A stretch of DNA of 15,855 bases, taken from the NCBI GenBank assembly GCA_900768635.1, contig CAAGDP010000186.1:1-15855 (forward strand), in the 5' to 3' direction. Under the pieces are notes generated by a model. The model saw only the letters and a program-made list of their open reading frames with translations, was not told the origin of the DNA and did not search any database. Below are positions 8,421 through 15,817 of the stretch, in pieces. The position numbers and the translations under genes were made by a program. How positions within the stretch are numbered: the first letter of the stretch is position 1; each line of letters begins with the position of its first letter. This DNA is from Enterobacterales bacterium (GTDB taxonomy: Bacteria > Pseudomonadota > Gammaproteobacteria > Enterobacterales > Succinivibrionaceae).

Positions 8421-11018
8421 TTAAGGTTCATTCTCAAGGGGCGGAACTTGAGGTTCTTTCTCATTCTGAGAAGAAAATTCCCTGGGCTCCTCCCGGCGGT
8501 TTTCCTCCGCCTGACACCAGGGAAGATACTCCTCTTCCCCCGGCAGTATCGCTTCATCACAGGATTCATAGGAGGCACTGATTAAATTCCTTTTTTTCAG
8601 TACGGCACGAATGGCCTGAGTAATACTCAGGCCCTGTTTTTCAAAAAAGGAAATTTCCTGCACATCTTCCGGAGTTGTGGAATACAGAAGTTTCTGAAAT
8701 TCCGGGACAATCAGCCGGCCCACACCTACTCCCTGTTCTGACTTAATAAAAATTTCCGAAAAGGCACCGGATACGGTATGCACAGTTTTTAGGAGCTCAC
8801 AGGCTCCGGGACTTAAAGTTAACCTTCCTGCACGTCGGGCGGATTCCACCGCTTCGGGATTCTGACCTAACAGAAACATGGTGGCTGAATTTTCAGTTAT
8901 GGCCTGTCCTGCAGCTGTGGAATACAGATCATTAATCGACTGGGTGGCAATAATGGCGGATCCCCCGTACTTCCGGAATTTTCGGTAGGCATGTTCCAGA
9001 AAGCAGGCTGCATCACCGTCCTTCAGCAAATCCCAGGCTTCATCTATCATCACAATTTTCCGGCGACTGCGATCCCCCAGAAACACCTGCTGCTGGATCT
9101 GATAAATCAGCTGGAGAAGAACCACCTGCCGTAAATGACGTCGACCGTTAAGTTCATCCAGCTCCAGTACCGTAAACTGACCGTCAAAACCTGTAGTTCG
9201 CGGGGAATTAAAATAACGGCCATAAGCTCCCTGAGAACTAAAGGGATAAAGCTGGGCGCCCATGTCCGCAATACGCCGATCCGGAGATTTAAGACACTCC
9301 TCCCGGATAAGATCTACTGTGGTTTCAGTACGGTGCTGATTCCAGACACTGTGCATAATCCGGCGCAGAGAGCTTTTCTGGAACTCATCCAGACTGTCTT
9401 TCTGAGATGCCATATTCTGTAAAAGGGATACCAGAGCATCTTCATCCTCTTCATAATCTTTAACAAGAAGAAAGGGATTTAATCCGATGGTGCTGTCTTC
9501 TCCAAACTGGAGAAAATCCCCCTTAAGAACCTGAGCCATTTTTTTGTAGGATTTACCTGCATCGATAACCCAGATCTGGGCACCTTCGGATAAATAGGAA
9601 AACAGGAGTTCATTGGCAAAAAAGGATTTTCCTGCCCCGGACTCCGCAGCTATTACCGCATTTTTATTAGTTTGAGAATCATGAAGAGAAACACTCATAA
9701 GCTGACCGCTCCGAGAAAATAATGCAGCATGAAAAGTTCCGGTTCCCTTCCATTCTCCCATTACCGGCAGCAGGGGTGCTGCCATGTCAGTGGTTACGGT
9801 AAAAAAAAGGAACAGATCCTGTACGGAACGATGATCACAACCCAGAGGAAGTATATTCATAAAAGACGGGAGCTGACAGCAATCATCCTCCATAAGCTCA
9901 AAACGCTGCTCCCGCCAGATATTTTTAAGGGCGGCTGTATAATCATTCAGCTCGGATTTCAGGGATGATAAAAGACCTATGCTGTAACTGATTTTCACAG
10001 GGCGGAAACCGTTTTGCAGAGATTCACTGATACAGTCAAATCCCTGCTTTTTTCGAGCCAGAACCGGTACAAATTTCAGGATCGGTCCCATAGCTTGCTG
10101 TACCGCAAACTGGCGTTTCCGCTCCAGTTTCTGTCGGGTCTTTTCCCCGTCAGGATAATAGATATTCATAACTACAAGATAGTTGCAGCGAACTGTACTT
10201 AATCCGGTAAGGATATCTCCTGCATATGATAAAGCTGCACCGGGAAATACCGCCTCAGGCAGACGACGGGCTGACAGTACCCGTATATAATTTTTTCGGC
10301 CGAGATGGAGATAATCCCGATGTACCTTTAGATGAATATCTGCATCTGCTATCTGTTCACATAGCAGTCGATCTTTTTGAAAAATATTTTTGCATGCTTT
10401 ATTGCGCCAGGATGCATGGGATGAGCGGTTAATTATGGTCCTCATAAACCGCAGATAATCATCCGCATTCATTTTTCTAGGTGATAAGCCTGCATTTTTC
10501 AGATGAGCCTGAATACGATCAGCCTGCACCACCAGTCGACCCATTTCATCCCGGGAAGGTATATCTTTCTGGAGAGGTGATTTAATTACTATCAGCAGTT
10601 TTGCTGTATGCACAATGCCGCAGTCATAAGATCCGGACTGGAGGCGATTACGGGTGTGTGATTTAATAAAGCGGATCCGCTCTGACACCGTCTCCTGCAG
10701 GAGCTCATTCTGCCAGTTTCTCCGCAAAGCTTTCATACTGAGCATTTCCAGATCAATATCTGGAGAACGATAAAGACAGAACTGGAGCATGGAGCCGGGA
10801 GGATAATCATCATTAAGAAAACCTTTGAGGCGTTCTAAAACTCGTTCATCTTCATAGCATAAGGGATCGCATTCAAATACAAAACCTCCACAGGAGCCCT
10901 TGCACAAAAACATGCCGGATTCCGGATCGTAAGCCAAGGGTTGAAAAACAGAAGAAAACCGTTCCTCCTCAGACATAAAATTTCCTGAGAAAAGACTGCG
11001 CCAGTTGATAATTTTCAT
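8421..11018 (-). CDS. traC: TraC, VirB4-type ATPase of F-type conjugation
   Basis: TraC is the cytoplasmic, membrane-associated ATPase that powers pilus assembly in F-type secretion systems. The 865 residues match the family (F TraC about 875). The N-terminal part has a TraC-like start (FSSVFQPLAYDPESGMFLC). The Walker A motif is AAESGAGKS (457-465), with alanine at the first conserved glycine position. It is followed by IWVIDAGKSYKK, GLNPF, the Walker B motif KIVMIDEAWDLL (654-665) and ATQSINDLY (691-699), all typical of VirB4/TraC. A charged, proline-rich tail (about 835-865) is probably disordered. AAGGGAG five bases before the ATG supports the start. It is the first surviving gene of the tra block; upstream genes expected in such operons (traL, E, K, B, V) are missing because insertion sequences follow about 160 bases upstream. 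Confidence 0.93.
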   Translation of the reverse strand: MKIINWRSLFSGNFMSEEERFSSVFQPLAYDPESGMFLCKGSCGGFVFECDPLCYEDERVLERLKGFLNDDYPPGSMLQFCLYRSPDIDLEMLSMKALRRNWQNELLQETVSERIRFIKSHTRNRLQSGSYDCGIVHTAKLLIVIKSPLQKDIPSRDEMGRLVVQADRIQAHLKNAGLSPRKMNADDYLRFMRTIINRSSHASWRNKACKNIFQKDRLLCEQIADADIHLKVHRDYLHLGRKNYIRVLSARRLPEAVFPGAALSYAGDILTGLSTVRCNYLVVMNIYYPDGEKTRQKLERKRQFAVQQAMGPILKFVPVLARKKQGFDCISESLQNGFRPVKISYSIGLLSSLKSELNDYTAALKNIWREQRFELMEDDCCQLPSFMNILPLGCDHRSVQDLFLFFTVTTDMAAPLLPVMGEWKGTGTFHAALFSRSGQLMSVSLHDSQTNKNAVIAAESGAGKSFFANELLFSYLSEGAQIWVIDAGKSYKKMAQVLKGDFLQFGEDSTIGLNPFLLVKDYEEDEDALVSLLQNMASQKDSLDEFQKSSLRRIMHSVWNQHRTETTVDLIREECLKSPDRRIADMGAQLYPFSSQGAYGRYFNSPRTTGFDGQFTVLELDELNGRRHLRQVVLLQLIYQIQQQVFLGDRSRRKIVMIDEAWDLLKDGDAACFLEHAYRKFRKYGGSAIIATQSINDLYSTAAGQAITENSATMFLLGQNPEAVESARRAGRLTLSPGACELLKTVHTVSGAFSEIFIKSEQGVGVGRLIVPEFQKLLYSTTPEDVQEISFFEKQGLSITQAIRAVLKKRNLISASYESCDEAILPGEEEYLPWCQAEENRREEPREFSSQNEKEPQVPPLENEP

Positions 11019-11178
11019 AAATGCTCCCTTTTAGGAGACTTTAAACTGGAAATTTGGGATTTTTAGACAAAATAGAATGGAAATGAGACTAAATAGGTCG
11101 GAATTATGGTGAAAGGTGATAAATGACTGATATTTAAGAATATTTTGGGTACAGATATCTCTTAATTTTAAGAGCTTT
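11019..11178 (-). promoter_or_regulatory. Leader of traC with 21-base-spaced direct repeats
   Basis: This remnant of the tra region upstream of traC is AT-rich and codes for nothing I can see. Two imperfect 17-base direct repeats, AGACAAAATAGAATGGA (11065-11081) and AGACTAAATAGGTCGGA (11086-11102), match at 13 positions and start exactly 21 bases apart, two helical turns. A short hairpin, CTCTTAA/TTAAGAG with a TT loop (11159-11174), lies next to the IS end. No strong promoter is apparent on the minus strand, so the surviving tra genes may depend on a weak local promoter or on read-through from the IS. Confidence 0.35.
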
Positions 11179-12392
11179 GAGAGTCAACGACTTTTTGTGT
11201 AAACTCCTTTAATTATTTAAAATACTTGGTTGCAACTTCTTTCGTAAGTGGATGCATGATCATTTGATTTCTGACTATTGACCAGTTTCTGACTGGGGTT
11301 TTATCCCACTTTTCTTTAAGCTTGCATACCCTCAAATACAGTGCTTTAAACACAGCGTTTTGGTTCTCAAAAAAGCCTTTCTTAGTCATTTTTCTCAAGC
11401 TGGAATTAACGCTTTCTATGGCATTTGTAGTACTGATGTAATGTCTTATCCAACTTGGAAATTTAAGCATCTGAAGTATTGTAGTTTCAAAGTGATTCTC
11501 CCATACTCTGACTGCACCTGGATACTTGTCTCCCCATAGTTCTTTGAATTCCGCAAACTTATTTCTAGCTGTAACTTCATTATTTGCCTGGTATACGGCT
11601 TTGATAGAGTTACAGAATGCTTTGTAACACTTGGTTGGAATAAATTTGATTGAGTTCCTCATTAAGTGCACAATACAACGTTGTACTATAGCCTCAGGGA
11701 AGATTATTTTAACCCCTTCCTCCAAACCTGATACTCCATCCATCATAATGAAACCAACGTCTTTTACGCCCCGGCTTTTCAGGCTTTCCAGTATATTTAA
11801 CCAGGTGCTTTTTGATTCACTTGGATCCATCCATAATCCAAGCACATCCTTATGTCCATCCTGATTAATGCCCAGTATCACGTAAACGGCATGCTTCCTT
11901 ATCTGATTTTCTGAACTGTGTTTCATGTTTACATAGATGCAGTCAACATAAAGAAACGGGTAATACTCTTCAAGAGCTCTGTTGCGCCATTCCTCCATTA
12001 CGGGTATTACCTTGTCGGTAATTGCTGATATAGTGCTTTGGGCCATATCTACATCATACATATCCTTGATGGTCGCAGATATGTCCGTCTGACTCATTCC
12101 GTCTGCATACAGCGCTATTATCTTTTCTTCCAACCCATTGATGCTGCTACATCCCTTTGGTACCAACATTGGCTCATAACTGCCGTCTCTGTCTCTCGGT
12201 ATATCTACAGTTATAGGCCCAACTGATGTTTTTAGAACCTTGGTGTAAGTCCCGTTTCTTCTGTCTGTTGTTTCCTTCTTTTCTTGCGAAGAACGTTCAT
12301 AACCAAGGTGATCATCCAATTCTCCTTGCAGAGCACTTTCTATGAACGAACTTGATAACTGTTTAACAAGATCATTAAGATCAGCTCCGATT
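11179..12392 (-). mobile_element. IS256-family insertion sequence, 5' end missing
   Basis: The transposase identifies the family. The downstream end is probably near 11179, because the stretch 11179-11204 (GAGAGTC, then TTTTTGTGTAAAC) resembles the GTTTACACAAA-type inverted repeat common in this family. No matching left repeat exists: the transposase frame runs straight into the end of the neighbouring IS at 12393. The element is therefore truncated at its 5' side. The exact 3' boundary and any target duplication on that side cannot be fixed by reading. Confidence 0.7.
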
Positions 12393-12424
12393 TTCGACAG
12401 TTGATAGGGCAGATAGTGGTTCAA
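11213..12424 (-). CDS. IS256-family (mutator-type) transposase, N-terminus replaced
   Basis: This DDE transposase mobilises IS256-type elements. Of 403 residues, those from about K11 are genuine family sequence: LVKQLSSSFIESALQGELDDHLGYE, TDRRNGTY, the catalytic D161 in YVDCIYVNMK, D229 in IMMDGVSGLEEG, the QRCIVHLMRN block (248-257) and E337 in STTNAIESVNSSLRK. The catalytic core looks intact. The only available start is a TTG at 12424, and the first ten residues (MNHYLPYQLS) are encoded by the terminal sequence of the adjacent IS, inside and beside a hairpin. I infer that the native start and perhaps 10-25 residues were lost when that element arrived or when a deletion occurred next to it. 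Whether it is still expressed or active is unclear; a TTG inside a 12-base-pair hairpin should initiate poorly. Confidence 0.85.
   Translation of the reverse strand: MNHYLPYQLSKIGADLNDLVKQLSSSFIESALQGELDDHLGYERSSQEKKETTDRRNGTYTKVLKTSVGPITVDIPRDRDGSYEPMLVPKGCSSINGLEEKIIALYADGMSQTDISATIKDMYDVDMAQSTISAITDKVIPVMEEWRNRALEEYYPFLYVDCIYVNMKHSSENQIRKHAVYVILGINQDGHKDVLGLWMDPSESKSTWLNILESLKSRGVKDVGFIMMDGVSGLEEGVKIIFPEAIVQRCIVHLMRNSIKFIPTKCYKAFCNSIKAVYQANNEVTARNKFAEFKELWGDKYPGAVRVWENHFETTILQMLKFPSWIRHYISTTNAIESVNSSLRKMTKKGFFENQNAVFKALYLRVCKLKEKWDKTPVRNWSIVRNQMIMHPLTKEVATKYFK
12393..12403 (+). repeat. Left terminal inverted repeat of the IS1634-like element
   Basis: TTCGACAGTTG is the exact reverse complement of 14502-14512. 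It sits within the first codons of the truncated IS256 transposase frame and marks where genuine IS256 sequence ends. Confidence 0.75.
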
Positions 12425-12446
12425 AGCCTTATGGCATAAGGCTTTG
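12422..12446. repeat. Perfect 12-base-pair hairpin between the two transposase genes
   Basis: CAAAGCCTTATG (12422-12433) and CATAAGGCTTTG (12435-12446) are perfect inverted repeats separated by a single base. The hairpin follows the stop of the IS1634-like transposase by 15 bases and has no T tract on either side, so it is not a standard terminator. It contains the TTG start of the IS256 frame. It may block entering transcription or translation, as hairpins at IS ends sometimes do. Confidence 0.7.
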
Positions 12447-12461
12447 ACGATATTACGCTAA

Positions 12462-14372
12462 TTAGCCCTTTTTATATACAGCTGGCGATTTTTTGATCGA
12501 TTGGATAACTTTTTTCATCTTGTCCTTCATTACGATCTGTTTCGTAAATTCCTTCATAGAAAATATGGTCAACAGATCTTCTATCAGCTGAGAGTTGTTG
12601 TAGTCTGGCATATATGCAAGGCTATTCTCTACTGAAAATACATTCATGCTTTTCAAAGCGTTGAGGATTTGATCCATTGTGTACCTACCGTTAGGATATT
12701 TATCTTTGCTGCCATGGTATTCTGCTAATTTATACTCAATACCACGCAGAAGAAGCAATGCCATGAAACACGTTTGAAAATGAGCAATGATCCGTGAATC
12801 CTTGTTATGAAAGAAAGGTCTGGCAACAAGATCACTTTTCATAATTCTGAAACATTCCTCTATCTCCCATCGCCGGGAACTGAGAGCAGCAATGTCTGCT
12901 GATGATTTCTCGTCTTTAAAGATGTTTGTGGCAACCGCATAGAACCCATCGTACATCGCATCCTTGTTTACTTTGTCCGTATCAATGCATGCAGTTTGCT
13001 TACTTGCGTATTCACCGTTTTCGGTGGCATGCAGCTTGCTGATGTAGCGCTTAGGACTGTTCTCGTGTTCATGATCATAGGTGCCGTTTTCGATCATTTT
13101 ATTAGCTCTTTTGAGCTTTCGTGCTCTGACACTTTCAAGATAAGCCTTATACTTGAGAGAAAAGGTTACAATCAAACGTTCATCCCTATTCTTTTCACAG
13201 GTTGTACGCTCTTTGAAAAAGATTGTATTGTAATATTTGGCATATACAGATTCATCATCAAGCGTTGATAAATTGAAATCATTAACCGTAACAGCGTTCC
13301 CTGACTTATCTGTTGTTCTGTAGGACCAGCCTGCAGTGTTGAGTGCCCATTCTTTCAGATGCTCAGGCAGTGTTTTTATGGATTGCGTGCAAACGAAATT
13401 ACGTTTACCCTCAAATCCATATTTGTTAAGAAAATCATTTTCATCTGTAGTGTTGAATTTACGGTTCTTTTCGGAAGACAGACCGCAGTCAGTACACACG
13501 GTAACATCTGCTTTCTGAAAATTTTTAAGCAGCTGCTTCTCCAATGGAATCATTGTTGTCTGTTCGTTGGTAGAGCCTGGATTTATGCAGAATCCCAGAG
13601 GCATACCGTTACTGTCCATAAACAGCCCCATCTGAACAATAGGATTAGGACGGTTTTCCTTGGATTTACCGTATTTCCGCAGGGTATGCTCCTTATACCA
13701 CTCTTCTGACTGTCCCTCACGATCGCAATCTTCCACCTCGATTTCGCTGAAAAAATTGATGCAGTCATAGTAAATACAGGAAACATCTCGTTTTATGGAC
13801 TGGGAGGTATAGTAATAAAGCCGATCCTGGATCATTGTGTTATTGCTGTTAAGCAAATCCATTGCCCGGTAGATATGCTGAAGTTCAATTTTTGGATTGA
13901 CCAAAAACTTCTGCTGATGCAATTCCACCAGTCTGTGCTTGGATGAAGGAAAAAGGATTCGACCGAAAAGCACGGTTCTCAAGACATCATTGAGATCAAA
14001 AAGCAGGTGTGGATGTTCACTGGCAATCTCCTGGCAGATATTTTTCATACCGAAAGAATGATAGAGACTGTCGAGAATTAAATAACCGAAGTTGTAGACC
14101 GCACTGGAGTCTGCTTTAGGTAAATCCTCACGAAGTTTAATTGCGATAGACCGGCAGTTGTTTTCTTTGAATTCCTTTATTTCGTTATTCTTTTTGGCGA
14201 TATATTCACGGCACCACTGTTCAGCATCATCTACGCCGAACTTTTCTCTTATGACTCTGGCACAACCTAAAGACTCAACGGTCCTGGTTTTCTTTTGCCC
14301 CTTGTCATTCTTGTAATCTTCAATCACATAATAATAAAAATTATCCGGTTTGCCTGTCCTGGTAAGTCGCAT
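12462..14372 (-). CDS. IS1634-like (IS4 superfamily) DDE transposase
   Basis: This 636-residue DDE transposase moves the surrounding element by cut-and-paste chemistry. The catalytic aspartates are probably D203 in CIYYDCINFF and D295 in VTVCTDCGLS. The glutamate lies in the typical motif RRWEIEECFRIMKSDLVARP (501-520), where E505 and the following F, R and K make the Y/W..IE..FR..K signature of IS4-type enzymes. A long insertion between D295 and E505 carries the beta-strand domain usual for this group. The N-terminus (MRLTRTGKPDNFYYYVIEDYK) and the LxFGRILFPSSK segment also occur in IS1634-type transposases as I know them. GGAG six bases before the ATG supports the start. The frame is complete and appears functional. 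Confidence 0.88.
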   Translation of the reverse strand: MRLTRTGKPDNFYYYVIEDYKNDKGQKKTRTVESLGCARVIREKFGVDDAEQWCREYIAKKNNEIKEFKENNCRSIAIKLREDLPKADSSAVYNFGYLILDSLYHSFGMKNICQEIASEHPHLLFDLNDVLRTVLFGRILFPSSKHRLVELHQQKFLVNPKIELQHIYRAMDLLNSNNTMIQDRLYYYTSQSIKRDVSCIYYDCINFFSEIEVEDCDREGQSEEWYKEHTLRKYGKSKENRPNPIVQMGLFMDSNGMPLGFCINPGSTNEQTTMIPLEKQLLKNFQKADVTVCTDCGLSSEKNRKFNTTDENDFLNKYGFEGKRNFVCTQSIKTLPEHLKEWALNTAGWSYRTTDKSGNAVTVNDFNLSTLDDESVYAKYYNTIFFKERTTCEKNRDERLIVTFSLKYKAYLESVRARKLKRANKMIENGTYDHEHENSPKRYISKLHATENGEYASKQTACIDTDKVNKDAMYDGFYAVATNIFKDEKSSADIAALSSRRWEIEECFRIMKSDLVARPFFHNKDSRIIAHFQTCFMALLLLRGIEYKLAEYHGSKDKYPNGRYTMDQILNALKSMNVFSVENSLAYMPDYNNSQLIEDLLTIFSMKEFTKQIVMKDKMKKVIQSIKKSPAVYKKG

Positions 14373-14405
14373 AAGTAACTCCGCAAATTAGAGATAGTTA
14401 TTCAT

Positions 14406-14434
14406 AATATAACATATTACGCAGTGTTACGCAA
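14406..14434 (-). promoter_or_regulatory. Promoter of the IS1634-like transposase
   Basis: On the minus strand, TTGCGT (complement of 14429-14434) and TATATT (complement of 14406-14411) are separated by exactly 17 bases and lie 34 bases upstream of the transposase ATG. Two copies of the repeated GCGTAA motif overlap the -35 box and the spacer, so transposase binding there could repress its own gene. Confidence 0.6.
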
Positions 14435-14501
14435 GTAGAATTTTAAAAATTTTTCTTCCTAAGCTAAGCGGGGCAATGCTTTGGAGAAATTTGTGTTACG
14501 C

Positions 14502-14512
14502 CAACTGTCGAA
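14502..14512 (+). repeat. Right terminal inverted repeat of the IS1634-like element
   Basis: CAACTGTCGAA is the exact reverse complement of 12393-12403. It lies 56 bases before the start of the HEAT-repeat-like gene, so only a short native leader of that gene remains. Confidence 0.75.
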
Positions 14513-14568
14513 GATCCGGAAAGGATATCTCGCGATACATTAACAATTAAACCTGTATGGAGGCTTCC

Positions 14569-15552
14569 ATGAAAAAATTCCTTAAGTTAGCCATTGCGAT
14601 GGCAGTATCTGGCACAATATGCACGGCGCAGGCCGATGTATTCTCCGACATGGAGAAGAAGAATGCCTCCAGTTACAACGCTTTGTTGAAGGGTAAGACA
14701 ACTGAGGAAAAGCTCGAAATCGAGCACGCAGCTGCAGTGCATGAAGATCCAGAAATTCGCGCCCTTCCTTATGGTCGCGCAACCAGAAACTACGCTTCGG
14801 AGGACAGCGAACTCAAGTTCTTTACCGAACAGCTCCAGAAAGAACAGGACTCGAAGGTCCTTGCAGCAGGTCTTCGCAGCCTCATGAACAACCTCAAGGT
14901 CAGCCCTGCCCTGTACGAGCTGTACAAGAAGAGCGCCACACACGCAGATTCCTCTGTCAGAAGTGCCGCCATGATGGGTCTTATCAATACAAATAACAGC
15001 TCAGTTGCAGGCATCGAGTCCGAAGCAGTCAAGTTCCTTGACGACAAAGATCCAAAAATCGCAATGAGCGCATGCAAGGAACTCGGCAGAGCCAAAAATG
15101 CAGCCGCCATTGACAGAGTCGAGGCTATGCTGAAGTCTTACGACCCAGCCCAGGCCAAGCTCCTCGGCAGCTGCGCCGAAGGTCTTCTCTACATGTGGTA
15201 CGACGCGCCTTTCTTCAAGAGCTTTGATGCTAGAGCCTACAAGATGACTCTTGATTACTTAAAGCTTCCACGCTCCACGGATATGCCTGCATGGTCGGTC
15301 ATCTCCAATCTGAAGAAAGCCCCTAAACCTGAATGGTTCAAGCTCTCAGACGGCGCATACAAGCCTGCTGACGTCGTAGCAGTTCTCGCTGACATCGCAA
15401 AGGACAAACAAGCTCCTAAGATGGCAAGAGAGTACTCTGTCGAAGCGATTGGCATACACGGAACGAAAGCCGATCTCGAAGCTCTTACAAAGGAACTTGC
15501 AGACGATCCTGTAGCGAAGAAGATCGAAAACGCCATGAAGACCGCAAAATAA
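14569..15552 (+). CDS. Exported HEAT-repeat-like protein of unknown function
   Basis: I do not recognise a specific gene. The 327-residue product has a clear signal peptide: MKKFLKLAIAMAVSG followed by TICTAQA, with likely cleavage after A22. The mature part is alpha-helical with HEAT/armadillo-like helix pairs at about 95-120, 127-157 and 161-190 (for example SSVRSAAMMGLIN and DPKIAMSACKELGRAKN), and again near 280-310. Such folds usually bind proteins; a periplasmic scaffold role is a guess. An ATG at 14557 is in frame, but the ATG at 14569 is preceded at five bases by GGAGG, which the upstream ATG overlaps, so 14569 is the better start. The gene contains no CCGG and prefers C- or G-ending codons more than its neighbours. 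It is monocistronic, with an IS immediately upstream and a terminator downstream. Confidence 0.8.
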   Translation: MKKFLKLAIAMAVSGTICTAQADVFSDMEKKNASSYNALLKGKTTEEKLEIEHAAAVHEDPEIRALPYGRATRNYASEDSELKFFTEQLQKEQDSKVLAAGLRSLMNNLKVSPALYELYKKSATHADSSVRSAAMMGLINTNNSSVAGIESEAVKFLDDKDPKIAMSACKELGRAKNAAAIDRVEAMLKSYDPAQAKLLGSCAEGLLYMWYDAPFFKSFDARAYKMTLDYLKLPRSTDMPAWSVISNLKKAPKPEWFKLSDGAYKPADVVAVLADIAKDKQAPKMAREYSVEAIGIHGTKADLEALTKELADDPVAKKIENAMKTAK

Positions 15553-15585
15553 ATAAAAGTTTCCATGCATCAAAGAAAAGCGGCG

Positions 15586-15615
15586 GCAGCGGACATTCCC
15601 TTCCGCTGCTTTTTT
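15586..15615 (+). terminator. Intrinsic terminator of the HEAT-repeat-like gene
   Basis: GCAGCGGA (15586-15593) pairs with TCCGCTGC (15602-15609) around an eight-base loop and is followed by six T (15610-15615). It lies about 35 bases after the stop codon. Confidence 0.88.
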
Positions 15616-15727
15616 CACCCCGCATTTCTGGACATAATCCGCAAGCCTTGTGTGATTAATTTAGTAATTGGTCGGAAATGATTTTTTATCCCTTTTTTTC
15701 ATGATGTAAATATGGCAAAAATATTTG

Positions 15728-15817
15728 TTGATTTATATCACATTCCTATGCAATTTTGTTTTTTTTACCTTCAAAAAAATTTTTTTCTATAATCGATTTT
15801 AAGGATCGTTTCGATCC
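15728..15817 (+). promoter_or_regulatory. Likely promoter region of a gene beyond the right edge, with FNR-like box
   Basis: The last 240 bases hold no gene. TTGAT-TTAT-ATCAC at 15728-15741 matches the FNR consensus TTGAT-N4-ATCAA in nine of ten defined positions. TATAAT at 15788-15793 is a perfect -10; at a 17-base spacing the -35 would be TTACCT, a poor match, as expected for an activated promoter. The spacer is almost entirely A7T7 (15773-15786), which should bend DNA. With a start near 15800 the FNR-like box would be centred about 65 bases upstream. A perfect GGATCG/CGATCC hairpin (15803-15817) would lie at the start of the transcript. The gene it serves is outside the window. Confidence 0.5.

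Larger units (their letters stand above)
12393..14512 (-). mobile_element. IS4-superfamily element, IS1634-like
   Basis: An exact 11-base inverted repeat, TTCGACAGTTG at 12393-12403 and its complement at 14502-14512, encloses one transposase gene, giving a 2120-base element. The flanks ctccgatt (before 12393) and gatccgga (after 14512) are not duplicates, so no target duplication is visible. Inside the left end is a strong hairpin. TTACGC recurs four times near the two ends in the same orientation (12453, 14417, 14427 and 14496). The lack of a duplication suggests adjacent deletion or recombination after insertion, or an assembly join at a repeated element. Confidence 0.75.

Noticed and set aside
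14557..14568. Upstream in-frame ATG for the HEAT-repeat-like gene
   Set aside because: That ATG overlaps the GGAGG that serves the ATG at 14569, and it would place four residues ahead of a standard MKK signal peptide start.
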